A DNA stretch of 64,000 nt from Taeniopygia guttata (Eukaryota > Chordata > Aves > Passeriformes > Estrildidae). The notes under the pieces were generated by a model that was not told where the DNA came from, made no database searches, and saw only the letters and a list, made by a program, of their open reading frames with translations. Position 1 is the first letter of the stretch. Each line of letters opens with the position of its first letter. The stretch is from NCBI RefSeq assembly GCF_048771995.1, contig NC_133032.1, positions 15,008,501 through 15,072,500 on the forward strand, read 5' to 3'. The position numbers were made by a program, and so were the translations under genes. Shown in pieces: positions 1-13,618 of this stretch.

Positions 1-82
1 TGATGGCCCTTGCTATGGCAATGCGTTGCTTTTGCCCACGAGACAGCTGGGATCCCTGAGCCCCAACATTGGTTTCATATTT
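1..82 (-). CDS. ABCB11: ABCB11 exon 27 (cut by the window edge): NBD2 signature
   Basis: 82 nt are visible after the acceptor TTTCAG. It codes [20 protein letters not shown] and IAIARAI. The signature is LSRGQ where human has LSRGE. Walker B, the H-loop and the C terminus are outside the window. Confidence 0.95.
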
Positions 83-3000
83 CTGAAAAATATACAAAAG
101 GAGTATTTTATTCAGGTGTAATTTAACACACCAGTAGACAGCTAAAGGAAAAGCAGGAGAGAGGAAAGAAAGTCAACCACTGCTGACCACTTGCAGAACC
201 TGGGAATGCAGAAACAATCTACAGCAGCAAACATGTTTGAGGTGAGGTTTCCAAGCTATGCTTTGTTTGCACGTAGCCCTGAGGCCCAGGCAGCACAATA
301 ATGAGCCTGGAAGGAAAATGTGATAGCAAAATGTTGGCTATTTGTCTGAGGCAAAAAGAATTCTCCCTGCCCTAGATTTAGGAGAAGAGGCTGAAAGTGA
401 TTTAAGAGCTTTCTAGAAAAGTGCTTTGTTTGGGTGCCTAGATTGTATCCATACCTTATATGTTCTTTTTATATTCGTATTATTTTAGTGCATTTAAATA
501 ATTCTCAAGTGTACACAAGCAGCCACCCTCAAATATTTTTGTCGAAGTATCGTGTCCTACTCACAAGGCAAATCTCCCACAGCTACGAACAGGATTTATG
601 TATTTGCCTGCTGTGTAAGAATTCCATAGTAACTCACACCCAGACTCTAAGGAACACAACAAATGGTCACAGCACCCTCTTGCTCCTACTGTCACAGCTG
701 TAAAAGGACATAAAAGGTGCATGCATGTAGCAACTTCAGCTGGTTTCAGAGCAACTCCTGCAATGAACACTGAGCAGCCAAGGCCTTGCAGGTACTTACG
801 TTAGGCAGAGACATGATAAAATCATGCAGCTGAGCCTTCTGGGCTGCTTCTATGACTTTTTCCATCGTTGCTTCTTTTGTGTTACTGCCATATTTGATAT
901 TATCAGCAATGCTGCAGTCAAATAGCACAGGCTCCTGTGACACTATTCCGATTTTTGATCTAAGAAACTGCACATTTACGTTCTTAGAGTCATGTCCATC
1001 TATTAACTATGAGGAAATGGGAGAAAACTTGAAACATCATTACAAAACAACAGCTTGCAATACCCAAATAGTTTATCGCAAAACTTAATTATTTAACCAT
1101 GTCATTAAAACACAAACACAACTGTTTTAAAGTGATTGGTTGAATTGCTTGTCTCTGACACCTTTGTACATGATGTGTATTTTGTGGTATGGCTTTGATC
1201 CATACCACAAAATACACTAGACCATTTGCTCAACAGAAGTCCTAGTGAACTATTTAATTACTTAAGTTTAGGCATATGCTTTATTGCCTTTCTGACATAG
1301 TGATCACCACATAGATTTTTTCCAGAGAAAGATAAATCAATCTAGATGGGTAAGTATTTATGTTAGGAAAACAAAAAAGCTTTCTAAGCTATCAGTAATT
1401 GAATAACTGGAAGTTAAATCTAGGCAAGTTCCAGGCACTTTGTTGCTCCATTCAGACTTGATTTTGCTTGTGCTCTCACAATTCACAGCATACATTTGTA
1501 TGTTTCATACAGAAGCTACCAAGGCAAATGCCTAATGCATGAGAGTGCACCTGAGGCATGTAGTTCTCTTATATTGTCTGAATATGTCTGAGACAATACT
1601 TGGGAACTGTCCAAATAGTCCACATCTGTCCTTTTGAGAAGGAGAGGAAGCCTCCAACTGCACATGTATGAGCCACCACTGCTAGGCTGCACAGTAGGAC
1701 TCAGGCAGAAGGCCCTTGGAGCCCTGCTGGAAACCAGAGCACAGAAACTACTTTTTCTTTGCTTACCACACTTCCTTTCTCAGGGTCATAGAAACGCTCC
1801 AGAAGTTGGACACTGGTGCTCTTACCACAGCCACTACTTCCAACAAATGCCAAAGTCTGTCCAGGCTTAACAGATACAGAGAGTCCTTTCAGGACCTGAA
1901 TATCAGGCCGAGAAGGGTATGTGAATTTACAGTTAAGAAATTCAATGCTTCCCTTGAAATCATCCTGGTGAAAAGAAAAAGGAGAAAGATGTTACAGTGA
2001 GCTCAAGCTCAACCTTGAATTATAAAGTACAAGACAAATCTTCTTCAGATCCATTCCTGCATCTTTTGCTTAAAATTTGACATTTGTACTTATGAAATTA
2101 TCTCAGGAAAAGGGAAAAAAACATACTGGACTAGCTGTCCTAGAGGTGAAGCTATTAGTCATAACACTGTTACTCTGCTTATGCTCCCCTGCATGGCACT
2201 GGTCAGAGGCACAAATTGGAAATGGCATTGCCTTGCAAATGGGCACATTTTTCATTTTAATATAGACATTATGTATAAAATAAGTAATTTCAATATTCTG
2301 GGTCTGACTTTCCAATTCACCAGAAACTGAGCATTTTCATTTTGTCTGACTCAACAATTCTTTGCCTCCTTATGAACACCCTTCACCAGTTTTATGTGAA
2401 TGGAAAAACCTCCATTATAAACAGCAATAGTAAGGTTTGTCATGTAAAGCAGGAAATAAGAGCTTGCTGTTCTTTGAGTCATCTGAATCAGTTCCATTCC
2501 AATTTACAGGACTTTTACACTGATAAATTCCTAATGCCTGACTTTATACTACTCTTTCTGTCTAGTACAGAGCTTGCTTCCAAAACAGCAAAGAAAAATA
2601 AAAATTTTACAATCAGCATAGCCTTCTTGTAAAGCATTGATCCTCATTGACTCCTAAATCACTAGTGCAACATCTATGCCTGTAGTGAGCTGACTGACAT
2701 CACAAATTACACATCTCCACTCTTACCCATTTTTCCCCTTTTTCACTGTAAACACTGATTTTAGGATGTCGATCAACCAGTTGAAAAAAGCGTGCGGCAG
2801 ATGTTTTGGCTTTGGCATAGTTTGGGGTATAGGAAGAAGCTCTTCCCAAAGCAGTTCCACTGGTGACAATTGCAGAGATCACCCTGTGGGGAAGGGGGGA
2901 AATGGTCATTCTTGGGAAGCCATCAGGAAACTGAACACCACACCAAGTCCAGAACTTCTGGGGACCTGTTCGTGGCTCTGAGCCAGCTCTCACCTGAACA

Positions 3001-6000
3001 CAAAGCTGTAATGGAGCCCCTCAGTGCTAACCAGAAATCCCCCATATCGGTAAGAGACGGAGTTGGCAATGAACACAATGCTCTGGGCAAAGCCAAAGCA
3101 GAGTCCGTACACGTGTGCTTTTTTGATTGCAGCTCTGTAGGGCAAATCCAGGTGCTTCTCAAAATTGTCAATAAACATTTTCTCTTTTCCTATCCCAGCT
3201 ACTGTTCTGATATTAGAGAGAGCTTCACTGGCAATCTGGAAGATAGAAAATTGGGTAAAAGCTCCTAATTTTTACTTGGAAAAGTAGAGTGTGGTCTCAA
3301 AAGTGCATGATTCTTTCATGAACTCAGGACACTGATGCAATCTATAAATTCATTCAGACATGATACAGACTGGCCAAAACATCAGATAGAACTTTTCCTA
3401 CAAGCAATTACCTATTGATTTTCTCAAGAGCATTGCTCTGCCTACTCCACTGGAGCTGTTACTGTAAACACTTTCAGGGAATCAGGCACGTGCTCTCACT
3501 TGTGACTTATTTCACATAATGTGAATAAATATGACATCCACAAAAGGAAAAATTGTTTTAGGAACTTCTTTGGTTGCATGTATTTATTAATTAAATATGT
3601 TTATTTCAATTGTTTTGTGTTACTTTTAGCAATAGTCAGAGAAAGAGTTAAAAGGGATAGCATCCCCAGCTTCCAATTCATCAATTGTATCCACTTGAAT
3701 TTACTAAATTTCCTCACCTGCTCACCCTCCCTCCCCCTCTGATATCCAAAAGGCTGATGAGATGGAGCATATAAATCTTTAGTGATACAATTTCCAAGAT
3801 TTTTATCTTGTACATAGGCAAAGAGTAAGCAAATGCTTGCCTATGCACATAGAAAAATGCAACACAGGAAATTATGAGATAATCCCCACAGAAACTTGTG
3901 TGGAACTTTTTTTAGTTGTAGGCTTCATAATGTAATTTATTGCCAGTCAGAATTTGGGTTTATATCCCAATAAGAGAGTACCACAGTTTCATTTACAGAA
4001 GTAAATTGACAGCTTGTTTGGTCCTAATTTCACCCTTTTAATATCAAATAATTTTACTACGAAATTGTTTTAAAATGCTGTAGTTTACTTGGACTTTGAT
4101 AGTAGATTCATAATGTAACACATTCCTTTGGGAGGCAACTATGGTATTATAGCTTATGGAAGTTTTCAGCTTGTAGGAAAAGAGCTGAATGTAGACAATC
4201 AGAAGTCCAGCTTCAGGGTTTTTTTTTCCTGGCCAAAATTGAGAGTCAATGTCTTGCATTATCATTCAATGTGAAGATAATAGGTATGAGCAGATAATAG
4301 GTATTGTGGATTGGATTGTGCAGACTTTTTCAATGTTTAGCATGGCTCATGAACATTCACTTTGGAAGAATTCGGTGGTTTTAGCATTTGAATGCAGTGC
4401 TGGCAAATAAATTAGAAAATAACACCAGACACAATCAGTCATTACCAAAACTGCTGAAACATTGCTTAAAATATTACTTCATCATAGCCTCTGGGTTGTT
4501 CTATTGAGAGCTGTTGCCTTGACTCATTAGTGAAGTTTGTCTCCTTGTCAAGAAGTATTTTAAGAACTTTGTAAATAATTAATTATTCTGGGTGCAGGCA
4601 AATGGTCAGGTCCTAATTCTTAAGATGGAAGGACTAAGACCTTAATTCTTAAGCTGGTGCGACCCACCAAAGGAAGAACTGTAACTGTCCTCTCTTAAAT
4701 CCGCATACTGATTTGTGGTTCAGTACCAGATTCTCAGGTGTGAGCATTTCTAGGTGAACAGCTATAAGTGCTTTCTGAAGACAGCTTAATCACAGGTCAT
4801 CAGCAAATGGGAGTTTAAATAAAACCCAACAAAGGTGAACCAGACTGCTGAGAGATCTGTGTCTACCACTTCAGTCCAATAACTTTTGCAAGGTCAGTCA
4901 TGTTCCATGCAGCAAGTGCTGCATGGTTTAACAGGCTGAAATATTGCAACTTATTCACAAAGCATTGCCAGTTTCATGACATTTGAATTACTGATGGTCC
5001 CTAAAGACTGATTTTTCATCTACCTGTGACTGAAAATATAAATTAGTCTTTAAACAGCATTACCCGTCCAGTAGCTTCCAGTGCTTTCTTGTCCTGTGAG
5101 GCAAATCCTGTCAGCATTTTAGCCTGCACAGCTCCAGATAAAGCCAAAAATGGCAGGAAACACATTATTACCAGACTCAATTTCCAGCTGAAGTAGAAGG
5201 CAATGACCACGGCTACCCCAATGTTAGTAAAGGAATTGACAATCATTCCTATCTGCGATCCAGTTGCCTTTGAAGAAAAGGAACAGACATCATTGTTCGT
5301 ACTTCAAAAACAAATCAAACAAATTGTCCTATAAAACTTTAGAAAACTGTAAATTAAAATAACATAAGACACTATCAGCTAGACTGCACTGGAATTTATC
5401 CAGTCTGGAAATACTGTTTCCAGTTAATCGGATGAAGAGCAGGACTGCAAATGTCCTTTGATCCACCAAATTTTCCGTTGAGAATTCAGAAGATTGTTTC
5501 TACTGTTTGTGAGAAAGATAATGTAATTACTGAAATCTGTTGCCTTGGTTCCCTGGAGAATCACTCATCTGAATACATTTTTTAGCCTCTACATTTATCC
5601 ATGAAGATATAAATAATCAACAGGACCATTTTATAGCTTAGCTATTAACAACAAAGCCTCAGCAGTAAGCAACATCACTGAAAAGGGATGAAACAAAGTT
5701 GTATTTCTGCCTATCCCTTTATTAAGGAAAAAAGTTAAATATAGCTTTGACATCATCTTTATTGAATATATTTGTCTGCTCCTTATGTACTTCAACAATG
5801 CTATTCTTTCTAATAGACTTATTTACTGAAAAGTAATTTTCTTTCATAGCAGTAAACAGCACCCTGAATAGGAACAATATTGCTATGTGTAAGAATAAAC
5901 ATGTACATTTGATATGCTTGATGATTTTCAGTCAAACTCATTTGCAGGGTATGAACTTGCCAGCACAAAATGCTCATCATCTCCTCCTCCTCTGACCTGC

Positions 6001-9000
6001 AGCAAGGTTGTGTCAGGCAGTGGAAGGTTCAGGGCAATGCTGCAGAGGTAGCTCTGGTCTCCCTCACCCCCTGCAAGCTGTGGCTTGGATGGCTGTGCCT
6101 CACTGCTTTGCCTCACTGTTTTTGTTTCAAACAAAGATAACTCTTAGGACATTAAATGGTTCAGTCAGAATTTTGCAAGTTTATTTATTTCAATTAAAAT
6201 ATATCCTGTAAGTGCCTGTGAGGTTTGCAGCAGGTTTCTTTGATTCTGTAGAAATTGCTGCTGACAGGGCTTTTGGAAACCTCTTCTCTAAAACCCCCAT
6301 TTAAAGTTTTTTGAAACTAACTTACAATCTTCAGTCAAGCTGAAACATGACAATTTTTGCAACAAAAGAAATCTGTACATCTTCCTTGTTTCTAGGAAAT
6401 TGCCTGCATTGCAGCCCAGCAAAATGGCATCTGACTCACTTCTACCTAAGGATCAGTTCAGATAGGGAACATGCATAGCTCAGCATGATTTAACCCTCAG
6501 ACACTGAGGAACACTATGCATGCAGCTAGTGTCTCACTTTCCCAAACACTGAAACTGGCTGCAGGATTCCCAGCTGGAGCACCAGCCAGTACTGCAGATT
6601 GGTTTTTCAAGTGGGTTGTCAGTTTAGATCAATATTGCCACAACATGCACAATACATGCTGGAAACTGGAAAATATGAGTATTAATGACTGTCAAAAACA
6701 TACTATTTTGATGTGTTTTTGAAATAAACACTCTAACATTGTGGCAAAAAGCTAATTCATCTCCAGAAAAAAAAAAGAAAATCAAACTTCTACATTGGGT
6801 GTTTCTTCCCATCCCATTGTTGGTTGGTATTTTATTAATTTTTGAGTCCATTTTTGTACTTTTATGGTATACCATATACTACTATTGGTTCCTCAGTGGC
6901 AGTCTGTAATGGAATCAGCTTAATTGGCTTACCAAGAACTGATCTACACTGATCTGGCTGGTTGCATGGTAGCTAATTTCTATGAGAACATGCCAAAATA
7001 AGGCTTCAATCAGTGTCTATAGTAAAATGATTCATAAGGTGCCAGGTCTTACCCCTTGGACCTGTGAGGCATCTGTTGCAAGCCTGGTAGTCAAAGCACC
7101 GGGGCTGTTCTTCCGGTCATCAAACCAACCAATGTCTTGCCCAAGCATAGCCTGGAAACCAATTTTCCTTAACCGTCTTGTAAGCAGCTCACCAGATTTG
7201 GCAAAGGTGTATCCCTGGGGTACATGAGAATAAAAACAGACTGTACAAAGAGACACCCACCAAGAAAGGGTGCAAAACCAAAAGTTTGTATTGCTAAATT
7301 GAACTATTACCTGGAGAAACTGTGTGAAAAGTGAAAGAACTCCAACTAAGACAAAGAGCACACAGACACCATTGATCTGTTTTTTTTGGTTTTCTTCATC
7401 AAGAATGGAGAAGGTCTTTGAAAAGAAATAAACCGAAATGTCAGTTTTGCTGTGTGACATATGTACTTGACTCCCAGTTTCCAAGTGCAGAAACCCATCC
7501 TGCAACCAAAGCCAGAACACAGAGTTCTCCCTCACCCCCTGCAAAGGTCAGATTCCTTATTTTTCCTAAGGTGAGCCTGGCTTAAAACATAATGGGTTTT
7601 ACTCCTGTTAACCAACAAGTCCAACAAGTGCTTGGTGTCCGCACACACTACTCCTATTTGTGACCTATCCCTGGTTATAATTAACCACTCACCTCCCACT
7701 GTAAATAATGATAACCAGAGAATAGCAATGTAATAAACAGCATAGCAACAAAGCAACAGTAAAATCTGTCCTGTAAAATCAAACTATCCCATTCTGCAGC
7801 TATCCTAACATGCTCAGTTATGTTTTTAATCTGTGCTCTTTATTAAAAAAATGACACTGATCATGCCAACATGCAGCATGGATAATAGCAGCAGGTTTAT
7901 AAAAAAGAAAGATTTGTTGCTGAGGTGTCCATATTCAAATCATGTAAGTCTCATCAGTTTTAGTGTGGACTATCTTTTATCTGGAGCCATGAACTCCATG
8001 CCCAATAGGAGTAAGAGCACACCTTTCAGCTGAGTTTCACTGGAAAGGATCCATACTCTGAGACAATTCCACAGGGAGAACCAAAGCATAAGTAAAAGAA
8101 ACTACTGAAAACTTTGTTCAAAAGGTACATACACAGTATTATCTAGTTCTTCATTGACTTTTTGGGACTTATTTCTGAAAACCTTCAGGGCAGACTTAGC
8201 TAAATTTATCCTTTCACTTCATAGCTGTGGGGATTTTTCCCTCACTTCCCGAGCATATTTGTCCCAGAGTACAAGCCCACGTGTCTGACACAACAACATT
8301 GTACATAATTTGGGCAGATCTGAAAGCAGATGTATATTCCGTCTGCCTGACTGCCTTGTCATCAGGCAGAAATATTTTAAATTTATGAATAATAAAACAC
8401 AGATATTGGACTTCTCTCATGTTAATTATGGTTTGCTTTTTCTTGCAACCTCTCTCCTTTGATAGACTGAGGCCTTCAAAACTAGGAATTCATCCTTGGC
8501 AATGAAGGTGTTTAGCATTGTTAGCCCCAGACCTCCCAAGGTCTAGAAGAGTCCTCTCCAAAGGAATCAAAGGTTAGATTCACTGTGGAATGTGTAAAGC
8601 AGTGTCTCACCTGCTGTTTAGTGAAAGCCACAGTCCTTGACATGAAGTCTGGACACTCAAAAAGTGTTTGGAGGTGGCACACCTATGCCTAAAGGCCAAG
8701 GACATTGGGCAGAAATGTTAAGTGAATCAACAGGGCCTGGAACATCCTTTTTTCTCCTGCTCATGGGATCTCACTCAAATGCAAAACTGCTAGTAAATGT
8801 AATTCAAAGTTCTAAGCAACTTTCCAGAGAGAAATGTCTAAGCCAGAACAATACCGCAAAAAACCAAACAACAAAATGTCAAACTTTCTTTCCATAGATT
8901 GCTGACATTGCTCTTAGAATCCTTTTCTACCAGGAGCTCAAATGCTGGGTCATCCATTCATCCGTTCATTCGTTTGCTTTTTCCCGCCTGTAAGGTTTTT

Positions 9001-12000
9001 GACCTCCAACATCTGTCCACTTTTTAGGGCATATAGTTTTGCACCCATCTGTCCCAACCATGACCTATGCAAGTGAGTGGGAAGCACAAGTTTTATCCTA
9101 CATCAGATGGGTACCAAAACCACAAAAAACCTGTGGCATTCCCATTTTGTTCCCAGTGAATGTGTTGTTGCTTTACTTAATAAGATACAGCATGAACAGA
9201 TGGGATTTCTCTAGCCTAATTCTTGAAAATTCAAGACACTTTCCTAGGCACCAGTTAGAGCAGCACTGAGTATCTTCAGGCAGCCCTCCAGTTTCCCACC
9301 AACTTGGCAAGCATTTTCCCAGAAAGTTTTTACACAAAAGAGGACACATCCTTTTTTCTATCACCACAAATTTTTTAAGAAATAAACACTCATGGCTCAA
9401 CTTGACAAGTTTCAAGAGAGGTGGTGGTGGTGGATTTTGATAATATTGTTATCTTTTAGTGAATGTTAAAGTTTAAAGCATATTCCTGCCTCGTGCTTCC
9501 AAACCTATTGATGCAAGCCTACTCCTTGCTGCTGGCTGTGAACCCAGGTACAATTACCTACCTCTCCCTAGGCATTCTGCAGGGAGCAGGCAGCAAAAAG
9601 GTGCCTGAAATATGTAAACAAAAAAAGTGAAGTATTTTTTAGATCTGATCCAAAGCTTTCTCAAAGGCTTTCCAAGTCTGTATAATAAAATTCTGCAGAG
9701 AATGACCTTTGGATGTGTCTCTCTCCACTGTACCTGCATGTGAGGTACTTATTGTCTCATCTAAAATAAACTGTATACAAGTATAGAAACCTATTCCCAA
9801 CAGTTCCTGGAAAATGAACAAAAGAGATAATGAAGAACACATGACAAATGCTGATAAGCTTACCCTTTCAAAGAGTTCTAATTATAGTTTGATGACAGTG
9901 ATATAAATATCTCTACTGAATAATTGTTTATAAGCAAGAAGGTTAACCCCATTTTCATGATGACATCTAAAAGATTTGCCAAAACATGTCAAGTTGTGCA
10001 TCATATATTCACTCTCCTCTGTTTCAGAGCTAAAATACACTTTAAAATGTTACCATAACATACCCCAAGAATCTGACTGAATAACAAAGCATAGAGTGGA
10101 TTGACGGCTCCATTCACAGCTGCTGCCAGAGATCCAAGCACCAGGTAGGGCCATTCAGAGGCATTGTATTTCAAAATTCTGGTAAATGGTACAGGCTTGG
10201 CATCTTCCTCCACAACAGATTCCTAAAAAAAACCCAGGTTGGATTTCTGAAATGAATGCATTCCATCAGTGATGCTCTCCCTTTGACAGTGAGATAAAAT
10301 AGTTAGCCTAGTTTTTTAAGCTAGTGGCCCACACAGCTGCTCTAGCTTTGGACAGGAGGGGCAGAGATGGTTGCTGTCTGGAGCTCTTTTGTGGCCCTAA
10401 TAGGTCAAGTTTACTTAAAAACCGCTTAAATAAACATCAACCTTTACCATCCCTGGGGAAAAAAGAGACATTATTATCTTTTGCAGCTCTAATTGTTCCA
10501 GCTGCAGAGGTTATTTACAACCAGCTTGAGATTTTCTGCCACTGAAACTCAGGTTATTCCCTTTCAGCTGTCTCCAGACAAGGTGCGATGAAATACCCAG
10601 TGCCAACACTTAAATTCCTACCTCACAAGCAGCCTTTTTCTGTCACTTATTCAATCTCTTAAATATTATTTTAAAGTATTGTGTGTGACCACACTGATCA
10701 GACTGCATCAAATTAACAGGTATGTGATATCATTAAAACAAGAGGTATTTCAGAGTGATAGCTGGATTCAGGCTTTTTACACTGTAATTATGCCTCCCTT
10801 CTGTGAAACATCCTCAGCCTGTATGCTGAATTCCCATAATTATGCCCAGTAAGGGCAGAATATTCATCATCAAATTATAACTTATCCTTCAGTTTGATTT
10901 TTGCAGAATTTTTCTAACACTGTGTGCTCAGCCCTGCTCATCTTCCTCAATTCATATGACTGGAAACAGCCAGACAAAAAAGACACCATGAAGACCTGTC
11001 TTTTGGAAATATGCAGGGAGGAGTGGGTGGAAACATCTTGTATTTTCTCTTTTTTCTGAGCTGTTGCCAGAATGACAGCACTCAAGCCCTCTATTTATCC
11101 ACAGAATAGGCTTGGCAATAGCAAGAAGGGTAACTTCTATCTGCTGCTCTCTGTACTGAACATGCAAGTTGATGCAGGGAGCTTCATAGGCACTTTGGAA
11201 ACCCACTATGCATGCTCCTACATATTCTGTATAATTTTAAGGCATGCTGGCTGGCCTTTATTTTCTATTCCAGTTGATTGCATGAGGACACTGAAGCAAA
11301 AGGATTTTGGGTTAGGTTGCAGTGAGGGTGTCTCTCTGCCCAAGTCTCCAGATGATTTTTAGATGAAAGTGAATTTATTCTTTACTGAACAAGAAGCAGT
11401 GCCATTTGTACCACTGAGTGCCCATTAATTACATTTTGCAGACTGAACAGTTTGCTTTTTGTCACTTAATTCAGCTTTTATGATGTATGTTTTTCAACTA
11501 AATCTACAACATATATCAATTTACCAACAGGCAGAGAGCAAATGGCAAAATTTCTCTGCTAGAAATTTTATATTTTATAACAATAATCAAAACAGCCATC
11601 AAAATGCAGCCTAGGGTTTACAAAGAGATAAGAATTGAAGCTGTGGTTTTGTTTAGGGGGGAGAAAAGGATCAAGCCAAGATGTACCTGCCAAGAGCTCC
11701 TAAGCTACAAGCACATAGGTACAAATGATCATTAATGAGTAATATAATCTATTAAGTTGAAAATTTCATAACAAACTATTGGACCTGACCTTTTTTGCTT
11801 TTCCATCATTTTCTTCGTAAGAAGGTGTAAGATAGGTAGACTCTGCAGGATCTCCTCCAATAGACAGTGGAGGGTCAGGGACCACATTAGAGAGCTGGGA
11901 TCTTGAGCGCTGCCGAAGTGAAGCTCTGCAAAGAGAACAGCAATTGCCTGTTCTTTACAGCTTAGTAAAAACAATAATTGCTTGCAAAGCAGGTACAGTT

Positions 12001-13587
12001 TTCATGTCAATTAAATCAGAATGCACTGAAGCAATTAATAGGAATCCCACAGACTTTTTCTTTCTTGAGTATGTTCTCTCAACTTCTTTGGAAGAAAACA
12101 GCTCACCAACTGGGACAAATACTTTTCAAAATCATATTCCACGCACACCACTCAGACATTGTCTTAGATGAACCATGTACTGTGTATTTGTTAAGTAAAA
12201 CTGGTGTGTCCTACTACATTTGCACAAGTTATTAAGACACCAATTAAAATCACTGTAATTCAGTCCAGCAAAACAGTATGCTGAAGCAAAGCACCTCTCT
12301 CTCTGTAAAAACATAACTCTGTGATGTAGGAGATGTATTCATTTCAACATGCCTGACAAGGGCTTGCCTGGAAGAAGTAAGAAGTGTCTAGCTACAAGAC
12401 AGTCTGGCTGTAAAATGCTTTAACTTTCATCAAGTAGAAGCCATAATAAAAGTGTGCTTGTGGATTGCACAGCAAGTAATTTTTCAAACAACTGGACAGA
12501 GAGTGCAGTAGATATTACAACTAAGGCTGTATGTTAGTAATATCAAAACCAGAACATTAACAGAGTAGATCAAAATTGGAGAGAAGGTACTATGGATAGA
12601 AAGGACAAATATTAAGAGCCTTGCTACTTATCCATGCATTTCAATCAGTAACATTATTACTCAAGCTATTTCTTTGCAAGAGAGCTCTATCTCAGTAAAA
12701 TGCTTGCAGCCCCTCAACCCTCTTTTACACAGTACACAGAAAAAGGATTTATTAGCACTATTAGGATTTTGGAATAGTGGGATGAAGTAGAAACACTGAG
12801 AGTAGTCTGGAAACATTGAGATTTACAACCATTTTTAAGACTCACCGCAAACTGGCCCGATAGCTTCCTCTGCTGAATGACTGGACATTCTCAAGATTTG
12901 GCTCAACCACATTATTCTCTGCTGCTGCAAAATACAGTATATAGAGCTCTGAAGTTAGTGCCAAAATTGAATACAACCTAAATACACTGTGGTTCTGCAA
13001 AAAGTGTACAGCCTCCAAGCTATAAATTGAATACTTTATAGAAGGAAAGGAGTGTAATATAACCTTGCTACTCAACCTACACGTTTCACAAGTTTTATAT
13101 TTGTATTTGACATAATGAAGTTAACTGAATATTAGCCCAAGGACCGTCTCACTTCGGATGTGACTTTTAAAGCATTTTTACCCATTTTAACCCTGCAATT
13201 GCTCTCTTATTTCAAGATAATTATATCCAATGTATGCTTCACAAAAATACAACAGATCATTCTATTAAACCTTAATTTCCAGAGGCTTTGATTCAAATCT
13301 GCCTCCAGTAAAACAAATGTGATGATTTCAGCATAATCTATCATGTGCCTGAATTCCAAATGCAGGAGAACTGAACTTTTGGCACTCAGTGGAGTTATAA
13401 AATTATGGATATTGCTCATGAGAACTAATATTTCAGGGCAGACTTATATTAGGAAGGTCTTTCAGTGCATATGCAGCAAAACCAGTTTGGCCAGGGCTAT
13501 CAGTGTATTACTTCTATGAATGATAAAATTCAGCCATAAAAGCAGAAGAAAAAGAAAAGCAGCTACTAGCCCTTATAAAAAGAAAGA

Positions 13588-13618
<31 letters not shown>

